Assembly (NCBI RefSeq): GCF_014198245.1
Contig: NZ_JACIHE010000005.1
Span: 328,082-392,081, forward strand
Length of the DNA stretch: 64,000 nucleotides
Source of the DNA: Bradyrhizobium sp. cir1
GTDB taxonomy: Bacteria > Pseudomonadota > Alphaproteobacteria > Rhizobiales > Xanthobacteraceae
Direction: 5' to 3'
In this document: piece after piece, positions 48,243-57,380 of the stretch
Numbering within the stretch: the first letter of the stretch is position 1
Layout of the letters: each line of letters begins with the position of its first letter
Notes under the pieces: model-generated
Databases searched by the model: none
What the model was told of the DNA's origin: nothing
What the model saw: only the letters and a program-made list of their open reading frames with translations
Position numbers and translations under genes: made by a program

Positions 48243-49457
48243 ATGGACTGCGTCGAGAACCGCCTCCTCACCTCGCGCCGCGGCCTCTTGCTCGGCGGCG
48301 CCTCCTTCGCGGCCTGGGCTTACTTGCCGAAATTCGCCCGCGCGGCTGATGGGCGCGATCCGCGATTGATCGTCGTGATCCTGCGCGGCGCGCTCGACGG
48401 GCTCTCGACCGTCGCGCCGCTCGGTGACCCCGATTATGCCGGCCTGCACGGCTCGATCGCGCTCACCGTCGATGGCGCGCATCCCGCGATCCTGCTCGAC
48501 TCATTCTTCGCGCTGCATCCCGCGATGCCGGAATTCGCGCGCATGTATCGCGACAAGCATGCCGCAGTGATCCATGCGGTGGCGACGCCCTATCGCGACC
48601 GCTCGCATTTCGACGGCCAGGACGTGCTCGAGAGCGGCTATGCCGGCCCCGGCCGCGTGCAGTCCGGCTGGCTCAACCGTGCGCTGGAAGCGCTGCCGCG
48701 CGGCGAGCGCGTGTCCAGCGGTCTTGCGGTCGGGCCGACCACGCCGCTGGTGCTACGGGGCAATGCGCCGACGGTCGGCTGGGCGCCGGTCGCGCTGCCC
48801 CAGGCCGACGACGACACCGCGATGCGCCTTGTCGATCTCTACCGCCACCGCGATCCCGCTTTGTCCTCGGCGCTGTCGCAAGGTCTTCAGCTCGACAAGG
48901 TCGCTGTTGGCGACGACATGAAGCCGAAGGGCGGCAATCAGGTCGCGCAGATGCGCCAGGTCGCGCGCGGCGCGGCCAAGCTGATGGCGGCCGACGATGG
49001 TCCGCGCATCGCCGCGCTCGCCTTCGACGGCTGGGATACGCATGCCAATGAGGGCGGCCCGGTCGGACGTTTGGCCTTCCTGCTCGGCGGGCTCGACGGC
49101 GCGCTCGCGGAATTCGAAAGCGGCCTGGGGGATCGCTGGCGCGACACCGTCGTCGTCGTCGCCACCGAATTCGGTCGCACCGCGCGCATCAACGGCACCG
49201 ACGGCACCGATCACGGCACCGGCACCATCGCGCTGCTCGCCGGCGGCGCCGTGAAGGGCGGCCGCGTCATCTCCGATTGGCCGGGCCTGAAGCTTGCGAA
49301 CTTGTATGAGGCCCGCGACCTCAAGCCCACCACGGATTTGCGCTCGGTAGTCAAGGGCGTGCTGCAGGACCAGTTCGGCCTGTCGGATCGTGTGCTGGCG
49401 GAGACGGTGTTTCCGGATAGCGCGAGCGCAAGGCCGATGAAGGGATTGGTTGCTTAA
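48243..49457 (+). CDS. DUF1501 domain-containing protein with Tat signal
   Basis: About 404 residues. The N-terminus TSRRGLLLGGASFAAWAYLPKFARA is a twin-arginine signal peptide, so the folded protein is exported by Tat. The body has DUF1501 (sulfatase-like) blocks: RLIVVILRGALDGLSTVAPLGDPDY, SHFDGQDVLESGY, LNRALEALPRG, LAFDGWDTHANEGG and VVVATEFGRTARINGTDGTDHGTG, which resemble the metal-binding HD/D-T-H segments of alkaline phosphatase superfamily proteins. Three overlapping ATGs occur at 48237-48245; the last is best spaced from AGGAG. It is the partner of the DUF1800 gene. Confidence 0.92.
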   Translation: MDCVENRLLTSRRGLLLGGASFAAWAYLPKFARAADGRDPRLIVVILRGALDGLSTVAPLGDPDYAGLHGSIALTVDGAHPAILLDSFFALHPAMPEFARMYRDKHAAVIHAVATPYRDRSHFDGQDVLESGYAGPGRVQSGWLNRALEALPRGERVSSGLAVGPTTPLVLRGNAPTVGWAPVALPQADDDTAMRLVDLYRHRDPALSSALSQGLQLDKVAVGDDMKPKGGNQVAQMRQVARGAAKLMAADDGPRIAALAFDGWDTHANEGGPVGRLAFLLGGLDGALAEFESGLGDRWRDTVVVVATEFGRTARINGTDGTDHGTGTIALLAGGAVKGGRVISDWPGLKLANLYEARDLKPTTDLRSVVKGVLQDQFGLSDRVLAETVFPDSASARPMKGLVA

Positions 49458-49694
49458 CCTCTCCCCGCCCTTCGCGGGGAGAGGTCGGATTGCCCCGGCG
49501 ATGCGCAGCATCGTCCGGTGCAATCCGGGTGAGGGGCAGGGCACGCTGTTCCAAAGTGATAGTCCATCCGACTCCACAATGGCCGTGCGCGCGCCACGCA
49601 CTTCGCTTACAATTCACACCGAACTCGCAGAGACAGCCCCTCACCCCACCCTCTCCCCGTAAGAACGGGGCGAGGGAGTGAGAGGGCGGCGCGT
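49455..49694. repeat. Long composite repeat, left copy flanking the DUF559 gene
   Basis: Begins CTCTCCCCGCCCTTCGCGGGGAGAGG, then CGGATTGCCCCGGCGATGCG, GATGCGCAGCATCGTCCGGTGCAATCCGGGTGAGGGGCAGGGCACGCTGTT (in two parts), ending in CCCCGTAAGAACGGGGCGAGGGAGTGAGAGGGCGG. The same sequence, in the same orientation and with few changes at the ends, recurs at 50076-50323. The middle 60 or so bases diverge more. Confidence 0.88.
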
Positions 49695-49718
49695 CCATCA
49701 CGGGTGAGGGGCAGGGCA

Positions 49719-50078
49719 ATGCGTGGCCACAACGAAAAACCCATCCGGCTCGCGCGACGCTTGCGCGCTGATCAAACGGATGCAGAGACGGTTCTCTGGA
49801 ATCGCATTCGCAATCGGAGGATCGATGGCAACAAGTTCGTCAGGCAAGAGCCGGTTATCGGCTACATTTGCGACTTCGTATGTCGCGAGAAGCGGATCGT
49901 CATAGAAGTCGACGGGGGGCAGCACAATGAATCTGCATCAGATGCGATTCGAGACGAGCGCTTGGCAGAGAAGGGGTACAGGGTGCTTCGCTTCTGGAAC
50001 AACGATGTTCTTGGGAATATCGAAGGTGTTCTCACCGTAATTCAGGCTGAACTCGCGACCGCGGGAGGCGGGCTTTAA
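49719..50078 (+). CDS. DUF559 domain-containing endonuclease-fold protein
   Basis: 119 residues. DUF559 proteins are Vsr/PD-(D/E)XK-like. The nuclease core is seen as FVRQEPVIGYICDFVCREKRIVIEVDGGQH: D in ICDFVC, E in VIEVDGGQH and the following VLRFWNNDV. An upstream helical LARRLRADQTDAETVLWNRIRNRRIDGNKF precedes it. The ATG at 49719 is preferred over an in-frame GTG five codons upstream; GAGGGGCAGGG lies before it. Codon use is AT-richer than the chromosome around it. It lies between two nearly identical repeats and probably moved in with them. Confidence 0.9.
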   Translation: MRGHNEKPIRLARRLRADQTDAETVLWNRIRNRRIDGNKFVRQEPVIGYICDFVCREKRIVIEVDGGQHNESASDAIRDERLAEKGYRVLRFWNNDVLGNIEGVLTVIQAELATAGGGL

Positions 50079-50323
50079 CCTCTCCCCGCTCTTCGCGGGG
50101 AGAGGTCGGATTGCCCCGGCGATGCGCAGCATCGTCCGGTGCAATCCGGGTGAGGGGCAGGGCACGCTGTTGCCAAGAGGGCAGTGTATCCGACTCCCAC
50201 ATTGACCGTGCGTGCATCGCGCACATCGCCTACAATCGAGACCGAGCTCGCGGAAGCAGCCCCTCACCCCGCCCTCTCCCCGTAAGAACGGGGCGAGGGA
50301 GCGAGAGGGCGGTGCGTCCCTTA
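50076..50323. repeat. Long composite repeat, right copy flanking the DUF559 gene
   Basis: Same order as at 49455: CTCTCCCCGCTCTTCGCGGGGAGAGG, CGGATTGCCCCGGCGATGCG, CAATCCGGGTGAGGGGCAGGGCACGCTGTT, then CCCCGTAAGAACGGGGCGAGGGAGCGAGAGGGCGG. The first 100 bases and the last 60 are almost identical to the left copy. Confidence 0.88.
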
Positions 50324-50351
50324 CAATTCCTGCATCAGGAGACACCACCCC

Positions 50352-50675
50352 ATGTACATCGCCATGAACCGCTTCCGCGTAGCCAAGGGCTCCGAGTCCG
50401 CCTTCGAGCAGGTCTGGCTCAGCCGCGACACGCATCTGGACAAGGTGCCGGGCTTCGTCGAATTTCATCTGCTGCGCGGGCCGGAAGCGGAGGACCACAC
50501 GCTCTACGCCTCGCACACCGTGTGGGCGAACCATGCCGCGTTCGAGGCCTGGACCAAGTCGGAGGCGTTTCGCGCCGCGCATCACCGGGCCGGCGACAAC
50601 AAGCCGCTCTATCTCGGCCATCCCCAGTTCGAGGGCTTTGAGGTGATGCAGACCGTGGGACGCGGCGCCAAGTAG
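50352..50675 (+). CDS. Heme-degrading monooxygenase of the IsdG/HmuQ-HmuD type (ABM fold)
   Basis: 107 residues, an antibiotic-biosynthesis-monooxygenase (ABM) domain. The residues used for heme oxygenolysis in IsdG are at the expected positions: N6 in MYIAMNRFRV, W67 in FEAWTKSEAF and H77 in RAAHHRAG. Homologues in Bradyrhizobium are called HmuQ and HmuD, which open the heme ring to use heme iron. No heme uptake gene lies in this window, so this copy is away from a heme locus. A GGAGA lies upstream of the ATG. Confidence 0.82.
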   Translation: MYIAMNRFRVAKGSESAFEQVWLSRDTHLDKVPGFVEFHLLRGPEAEDHTLYASHTVWANHAAFEAWTKSEAFRAAHHRAGDNKPLYLGHPQFEGFEVMQTVGRGAK

Positions 50676-50691
50676 CGCCGCGTTTCAAGCA

Positions 50692-51633
50692 TCAGCCCAG
50701 CGTGATCCTGTCGATCTCCGCCATCTCCTCCGCGCTGAGCTTCCACGTGATCGCCTTGACGTTCTCCTCGATCTGCTCGACGCGGGTCGCGCCCGCAATC
50801 ACGCTCGACACCTGCGGGCGCGCGGCGAGCCAGGAGAAGGCGAGCTCCAGCATCGAATGGCCGCGCGCCTTGGCGAAGGCGGCGAGCTTCTCGACGATGT
50901 CCTCGTTGTGCGGCGTGACGTAACGGTCGCGCAGCCGCGGCACCTTGCCGAAGCGGGTGTCGGCAGGCGCGGCCTCGCCCTTCCTGTATTTGCCGGTCAA
51001 CAGGCCGCTTGCGAGCGGGAAGAACGGCAACAGGCCGAGCTTGTATTCCGCTGCGGCCGGCAGCAGGTCCTTCTCGATGTCGCGCACGAGCAGGGAATAT
51101 TCGTCCTGGCAGGAGACGAAGCGGCTGACATTCATCGCGCGTGCGACGTATTCCGCTTCCGCGATCCGCCAGGCCGGAAAGTTCGAATTGCCGATGTAGC
51201 GGACCTTGCCCTGGCGGATGAGATCGTCGAGCGCGCGCAGGCTCTCCTCGATCGGCGTCAGCGGGTCGTAGTCGTGCTGCTGATAGAGATCGATGTAATC
51301 GGTCTTCAGCCGCTTCAGGCTCGCTTCCACGGCCTCCATGATGTAGCGGCGCGAGGCGCCCTGCTTGGTGCCGTCCTCGGCCATTGGCTTGGCATATTTC
51401 GTCGCCAGCACGATGTCCTTGCGGCGATCGCCCAGCACGGTGCCGAGCACGGTCTCCGAGCCGCCCATGTTCGAATAGATGTCGGCGGTGTCGAACAGCG
51501 TGATGCCGAGGTCGAGCGCGCGATGGATCACCTTGCGCGAGGTCTCGAGGTCGGTGCGCTGGCCGAAATTGTTGCAGCCGAGCCCGACCGCGGACACGCG
51601 AAGGCCGGAGGCGCCGAGATTGCGAATTTCCAT
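50692..51633 (-). CDS. Aldo/keto reductase
   Basis: 313 residues with the AKR (beta/alpha)8 signature. Catalytic residues: D and Y in ITLFDTADIYSNMGGSE, K in VLATKYAKPM, H in DYIDLYQQHDYDPL. NADPH-binding is seen in RVEQIEENVKAI near the C-terminus, with VSSVIAGATRVEQIEEN. The start is ATG at 51633 (MEIRNLGASGLRVSAVGLGC); a longer frame to 51732 is not homologous. The substrate is unknown. Confidence 0.95.
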   Translation of the reverse strand: MEIRNLGASGLRVSAVGLGCNNFGQRTDLETSRKVIHRALDLGITLFDTADIYSNMGGSETVLGTVLGDRRKDIVLATKYAKPMAEDGTKQGASRRYIMEAVEASLKRLKTDYIDLYQQHDYDPLTPIEESLRALDDLIRQGKVRYIGNSNFPAWRIAEAEYVARAMNVSRFVSCQDEYSLLVRDIEKDLLPAAAEYKLGLLPFFPLASGLLTGKYRKGEAAPADTRFGKVPRLRDRYVTPHNEDIVEKLAAFAKARGHSMLELAFSWLAARPQVSSVIAGATRVEQIEENVKAITWKLSAEEMAEIDRITLG

Positions 51634-51884
51634 GAAAGATCCTGTCGGAGATGAGCGGCGGGCATTCTGACCACCGTGCGCCGCAGCAGCAAGCTGCCCG
51701 CCGCGCTGCTGCCATGCCTGCAGCGCGGACAAAAAAATGCGGCCCCTGTCAGACGCGGCGACTGACGGGGACCGCTTTGGGCGCTTGATCGGTGACGGGG
51801 GGCCTGATCAGACGCAGGTACAGCCTAGTCCCGGCGTGTTACGCGCCGGTGACAGTCCGAGTTATCCACAGGCTGTGCGCGGGG

Positions 51885-52340
51885 TCAGAACAGCTTGCGA
51901 TAGACGATGAAGCCCGAGCGCTCGGCGACCTTGTCGTAAAGGCTTTGCGCGGTGACGTTGGTCTCGTGCGTCTGCCAGTAGACCCGCGGCGACCCCGCCA
52001 TCTTCGCCCGCTCGTAGACGCCGTAGATCAGCGCCGAGGCGACCCCCTTGCCCCGCGCGGCCTCCAGCGTGAACAGGTCCTGCAGATAGCAGGACGGCTC
52101 GATCGCGGTGGTGCTGCGATGAAACAGATAGTGCGTCAGCCCGAGCAGCTTGCCGTCACTCTCGGCGACCAGCGCATGCACCGGCTCATAGGCATCGAAG
52201 AAGCGCTGCCACGTCATCTTCGTAATTTCGGGCGCAAGCGCGGTCGGGCCCGAGCGGCCGTAGAAAGCGTTATAGCCGTCCCACAGCGGCAGCCACTGAT
52301 CGTAGTCCTGCCTCGTGACGGAGCGAATGGTGAGCGACAT
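51885..52340 (-). CDS. GNAT family N-acetyltransferase
   Basis: 151 residues. A GNAT core is clear: MSLTIRSVTRQDYDQWLPLW (strand 1 and helix 1), LVAESDGKLLGLTHYLFHRST, then the acetyl-CoA-binding motif A, LQDLFTLEAARGKGVASALIYGVYERAKMAG, with the RGKGVASAL pyrophosphate loop and the WQTHETNVTAQSLYDKVAERSGFIVYRK end. The acceptor is unknown; the YLQDLF and RVYWQTHETN features occur in small-molecule GNATs. Confidence 0.92.
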   Translation of the reverse strand: MSLTIRSVTRQDYDQWLPLWDGYNAFYGRSGPTALAPEITKMTWQRFFDAYEPVHALVAESDGKLLGLTHYLFHRSTTAIEPSCYLQDLFTLEAARGKGVASALIYGVYERAKMAGSPRVYWQTHETNVTAQSLYDKVAERSGFIVYRKLF

Positions 52341-52446
52341 GTGAGAATTCCGCGATCGATGAGGAATGCTTCATACGTGATGAAGGGCGAGGCGATCAAT
52401 TGTCTCGCGAGTCGGACGGATATTCAGTTGTGGCAACAGTGTGCCA

Positions 52447-52625
52447 TGCCCCTCACCCGGATTGCACTGGACGATGCTGCGCATCGCCGGGGCAATCCGA
52501 CCTCTCCCCGCGGAAGAGCGGGGAGAGGTTAAGACGAGCAACGCTCGCTTGAGTGAGGGGCGCGCCGCTCTCTCGCTCCCTCGCCCCGCCCTTGCGGGGA
52601 GAGGGTGGGGTGAGGGGCTGTTTCC
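52447..52625. repeat. Composite palindromic repeat (inverted copy of the DUF559-flanking family)
   Basis: Contains CCCCTCACCCGGATTGCA, GATGCTGCGCATCGCCGGGGCAATCCG, CCTCTCCCCGCGGAAGAGCGGGGAGAGG, and CTCGCCCCGCCCTTGCGGGGAGAGG. These pieces, in reversed order, match the elements at 49455 and 50076. Confidence 0.83.
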
Positions 52626-52670
52626 ACGAGCACCGGTTCGGATTGTAGTGCAGCGCACGGCACAGTCGCC

Positions 52671-53477
52671 TCACTCCGCGACGCGCAGATACCGGATCAG
52701 CTTGCGGCTCTGGGGATCGCGCAGCGAGCGGTAGTAGTCGGCGCGCGAGGGCGCATCGGTGTGGCGCACGAGGTCGGTGACCGGCGTGTAGCTCAGCATG
52801 CGCCCGCCGTCGGGCAGCGCGGCGCAGACGAAGCGCAGCACCTCGCCATTGCGCAATTTGATGTTGATCGGCGTCGCATCGCCGACCCGCACCATCTCCA
52901 TGCGCTGCGCGATGAAGGTGCCGAGCTCGTCCTCGGGCAGCTCGAACGCGCCGGTGTCGCGGCTGTGATACATCAGCGCGATGAAGGGCGGCTTGCCGTC
53001 GGCGATGTCGTCCGGCACTGCGAAATAATCGCGGAAGGCGCGGTTGATGAATTCGGCCCGCGTCTCGGCATCGAGCAGCACGATGCCGATATCGACCTGG
53101 TCGAGCGCGGCGGACAGCCGCGCGGCGGTAGCGTGGCTCTGGCGCTCAGTTGCGAAGGCGGCGAGCAGCCGCTCGCGCATCAGGCCGGTGATGCCTGCGG
53201 TGCCGAAGGCTGTCACCGCGAGGAGGCCGACCAGATCCGCGCTGGCATGGAGGGGCACGGCACGATGGCCAGCGAAGAACAGCGCCGCGCCGGCGACCGC
53301 GAGGGCCGCACTGGTCATGGCGGAGGCGAAACCCGCCAGCGCGCCGGCAAGCGCGACGATGCAGACGAACAGCGGTGCAGGCGAGGGAATGTGAACGGAG
53401 CGATCGAGCAGGATCGCCAGCAGCGTGACCGCTACCGTCAGCATCGGACCGCAAATCGCACGCCATCCGGACCGCAT
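52671..53477 (-). CDS. Membrane-anchored PAS-domain sensor protein
   Basis: 268 residues. An N-terminal membrane region with four hydrophobic segments (MLTVAVTLLAILLDRSV, APLFVCIVALAGALAGFASA, AALAVAGAALFFAG, LVGLLAVTAFGTAGITGLM) leads into one PAS domain with the pattern LSAALDQVDIGIVLLDAETRAEFINRAFRDYF and HSRDTGAFELPEDELGTFIAQRMEMVRVGDA, RFVCAALPDGGRMLSYTPVTDLVRH. There is no kinase or GGDEF output. The PAS-only layout resembles PAS-7 proteins that act in multiprotein sensing. Start chosen at 53477; the 38 residues before it in the long frame are arginine-rich and look spurious. Confidence 0.85.
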   Translation of the reverse strand: MRSGWRAICGPMLTVAVTLLAILLDRSVHIPSPAPLFVCIVALAGALAGFASAMTSAALAVAGAALFFAGHRAVPLHASADLVGLLAVTAFGTAGITGLMRERLLAAFATERQSHATAARLSAALDQVDIGIVLLDAETRAEFINRAFRDYFAVPDDIADGKPPFIALMYHSRDTGAFELPEDELGTFIAQRMEMVRVGDATPINIKLRNGEVLRFVCAALPDGGRMLSYTPVTDLVRHTDAPSRADYYRSLRDPQSRKLIRYLRVAE

Positions 53478-53605
53478 GGCCTGTCTCGTTCCTCCCTGAA
53501 CGAGGGAACGCCGCAACACTGACCGATTGTTGCGCCGGCGCGGTGAGGAATCGTGCGGAGTGCTTAAGGGCGGCTTGCGACGGCGCGCCAAGCTTTCAGA
53601 TGATT

Positions 53606-53761
53606 TTAGACCAAATGCGAATGCCTGAGCTGCTGCAACGCCGGCGCATTCAGCGTCGAGGCGCCCGAGTTCTTGCGCATGCCGGTGAAAATCAACAGCG
53701 ACGCCGCGACCAGGATGGCCGCGGTCAGGGTAATTGCAACGACGACCACAGGTGATTTCAT
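53606..53761 (-). CDS. Small single-pass membrane protein (51 residues)
   Basis: Read on the minus strand from the ATG at 53761: MKSPVVVVAITLTAAILVAA begins the protein, followed by SLLIFTGMRKNSGASTLNAP and a polar end LQQLRHSHLV. The first 27 residues form one hydrophobic helix. AGGA lies just upstream. The neighbour at 53835 encodes a second small membrane protein on the same strand. No family is recognised. Confidence 0.65.
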   Translation of the reverse strand: MKSPVVVVAITLTAAILVAASLLIFTGMRKNSGASTLNAPALQQLRHSHLV

Positions 53762-53834
53762 CGACGTCCTGTCGCGATGCCGGTTAGCGCGGGCCGCGCG
53801 GCACCTTGAAGGCAGGTCCAGGATGAAACGGGAA

Positions 53835-54011
53835 TCAGACCGGCAGGCCCATCGCCATGGTCGCCTTGGTCGACAGCACTGTCAGGGTGACGATCAGGCA
53901 CAGCGAGAGCGCGGCGACGGCGAGCGAGGCCGCGACCGCATTGGTCAGCCGGGAAGACGAAACGGTAGCGGGTCGGCCCTGAAAGCCTGCCGTGCCGGAC
54001 GCCCGAATCAT
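53835..54011 (-). CDS. Small single-pass membrane protein (58 residues)
   Basis: From the ATG at 54011, with AAGGA well placed upstream, the protein starts MIRASGTAGFQGRPATVSSS, then RLTNAVAASLAVAALSLCLI and a C-terminal VTLTVLSTKATMAMGLPV. One hydrophobic segment spans about residues 25-47. It lies 73 bases before the 51-residue membrane protein on the same strand. Unknown function. Confidence 0.65.
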   Translation of the reverse strand: MIRASGTAGFQGRPATVSSSRLTNAVAASLAVAALSLCLIVTLTVLSTKATMAMGLPV

Positions 54012-54169
54012 GGTCTAAATCCTTCAACGTGCGAGCGAATCACCCGCGACTTTCCACAATTTCCCAGTTTCAACCGGCAATATTGCGGCGGCTGTCGCGC
54101 TGAAAATGGCCGGATTGCGGCAAATGTTACCTTTATGCCTGCTATTCCACGAGGCAGGGAGGGCCGCCG

Positions 54170-54820
54170 TCAGGCGCCCGCTGCGATACTGGCGGGGTCG
54201 TCGATGTCGGCCGGACGCCAGTCCATCGACACGAAGCCGGGGGCGGCCTCCACGCGCTTGAGCCAGTCCCGGATCGCCGGGAAGGCCTGGAGGTCGAAGT
54301 CGCAGCGATCAGCGAGGTGGGTGTAGCCGTACAGCGCGATGTCGGCGACCGTGAGCTGGCGGGCGGCGAAATAGGAATTGGTCTTGAGGTGGTTCTCCAT
54401 CACCTGGAGCGCGCCATAGCCGCGCTCCATCCAGTCCTCCAGCGAATGAGTCTGGAGGTCGCGGCCGCCCTTGACCAGCGACAGCCAGAAATAGGCGGCG
54501 CCGATATTCGGCTCGAGCGCGTGCTGCTCGAAGAACATCCATTGCAGCGCCTCGGCGCGGTCGATGCGGTTCTCCGGTGCGAGCGGCGTTCCGACGGCGA
54601 CGTACCAGAGGATGGCGTTGGACTCGGCGAGATAGCGGTCCCCGTCGACCTCGAGCAGCGGCACCTGGCCCGACGGGTTCTTGGACAGGAAGTCCGGTGT
54701 GCGGCTTTCGCCGCGCAGAATGTCCACCTCGACCGCTTCGTAGGGCAGGTTCAACAGCGCCAGCGCAAGGCGGACCTTGTAGCTGTTGCCCGAGCGTTGC
54801 ATCGAATAGAGCTTGTACAT
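54170..54820 (-). CDS. Glutathione S-transferase family protein
   Basis: 216 residues. The thioredoxin-like domain starts MYKLYSMQRSGNSYKVRLAL, in which SGNSYKVRL is the serine-containing GST site, followed by NPSGQVPLLEVDGDRYLAESNAIL (glutathione-binding cis-proline and ES). The helical domain contains TVADIALYGYTHLADRCDFDL, with the usual N-capping box TVADIA. It resembles theta- or beta-like bacterial GSTs. The ATG at 54820 matches the family start; a frame to 54922 is not conserved. Confidence 0.92.
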   Translation of the reverse strand: MYKLYSMQRSGNSYKVRLALALLNLPYEAVEVDILRGESRTPDFLSKNPSGQVPLLEVDGDRYLAESNAILWYVAVGTPLAPENRIDRAEALQWMFFEQHALEPNIGAAYFWLSLVKGGRDLQTHSLEDWMERGYGALQVMENHLKTNSYFAARQLTVADIALYGYTHLADRCDFDLQAFPAIRDWLKRVEAAPGFVSMDWRPADIDDPASIAAGA

Positions 54821-56574
<1,754 letters not shown>

Positions 56575-56597
56575 GACTCTCGCGACGGACTTCCGAA

Positions 56598-56624
56598 AAG
56601 GCCCGCCTCTGGCGGGCCTTTTTT
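56598..56624 (+). terminator. Rho-independent terminator after the aminotransferase gene
   Basis: AAGGCCCGCC, TCT loop, GGCGGGCCTT then TTTT. A ten-base-pair stem with a U-tract, 24 bases after the stop codon at 56574. Confidence 0.9.
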
Positions 56625-56742
56625 CGTTTGCACGTCTATCGTCGCGCGCGATATGGCACCACCACGCCTCTTGTGGCATAGACCATCGCGCGGCGTGTGC
56701 CGCGTCCTTCCAGCTCGCATCCCATCATTGCCGGAGACATTC

Positions 56743-57225
56743 ATGCGCCGTTCGTTCATCTTCGCCGGGCTCGCTGCCGCCAGCCTCGTTGTCTCCGTCG
56801 CAAGCAGCAGCGCGCAGCAACAGCGGATGGTCCGCGTCGGCGTGCTCGAATGCCGCGGCGGCGCCAGCGTCGGCTTCATCGTGGGATCGGTGACCAATCT
56901 CGGCTGCGTGCTGCGCGCCGACGGCTTGCCTGAAGACCGCTATGTCGCGACGATCCGGAAAGTGGGCCTCGACATCGGCATCACCCAGGAGACCACGCTC
57001 GCCTGGGGCGTGTTCGCGCCGGTCGACCGGCTCGGTCCCGGCGATCTCTCCGGCAATTACGCCGGCGCGCAGGGCAGCGCCTCGATCGGCGTCGGTCTCG
57101 GCGGCAACGTGCTGGTCGGTGGCTCCAACAACTCGATCGCGCTTCAGCCGCTCAGCGTGCAGGGCCAGGTCGGCCTCAACGTCGCCGCCGGTCTCGAAAG
57201 CCTGGAACTCCGTCCGGGCCGTTAA
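56743..57225 (+). CDS. DUF992 domain-containing exported protein
   Basis: 160 residues. A signal peptide (RSFIFAGLAAASLVVSVASSSAQ) precedes the DUF992 body: VRVGVLECRGGASVGFIVGSVTNLGCVLRADGLPEDRYVATIRKVGLDIGIT, with ECRGG and LGC cysteines, then LAWGVFAPVDRLGPGDLSGNYAGAQGSASIGVGLGGNVLVGGSNNSIALQPLSVQGQ. These are exported proteins of unknown role in alphaproteobacteria, with the EC...GC pattern. GGAG lies eight bases upstream of the ATG. Confidence 0.9.
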   Translation: MRRSFIFAGLAAASLVVSVASSSAQQQRMVRVGVLECRGGASVGFIVGSVTNLGCVLRADGLPEDRYVATIRKVGLDIGITQETTLAWGVFAPVDRLGPGDLSGNYAGAQGSASIGVGLGGNVLVGGSNNSIALQPLSVQGQVGLNVAAGLESLELRPGR

Positions 57226-57239
57226 CACTTTTGCGTGTG

Positions 57240-57267
57240 ATCGCGCCGCGCGAAGCGGCGCGATTTT
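57240..57267 (+). terminator. Likely Rho-independent terminator after the DUF992 gene
   Basis: ATCGCGCCGC, GCGAA loop, GCGGCGCGAT then TTT. Ten base pairs with a short U-run, 15 bases after the stop at 57225. Confidence 0.75.
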
Positions 57268-57380
57268 ACGGACGACGCACCGCAGCGACGTTTGATGCTT
57301 GCCAAATCTAAGGGACGGGCAGACCATCTGCGTTTGCCGACCCAATCATGGGCCGAGCTCCACACAAAGGAGGCGGCGAA

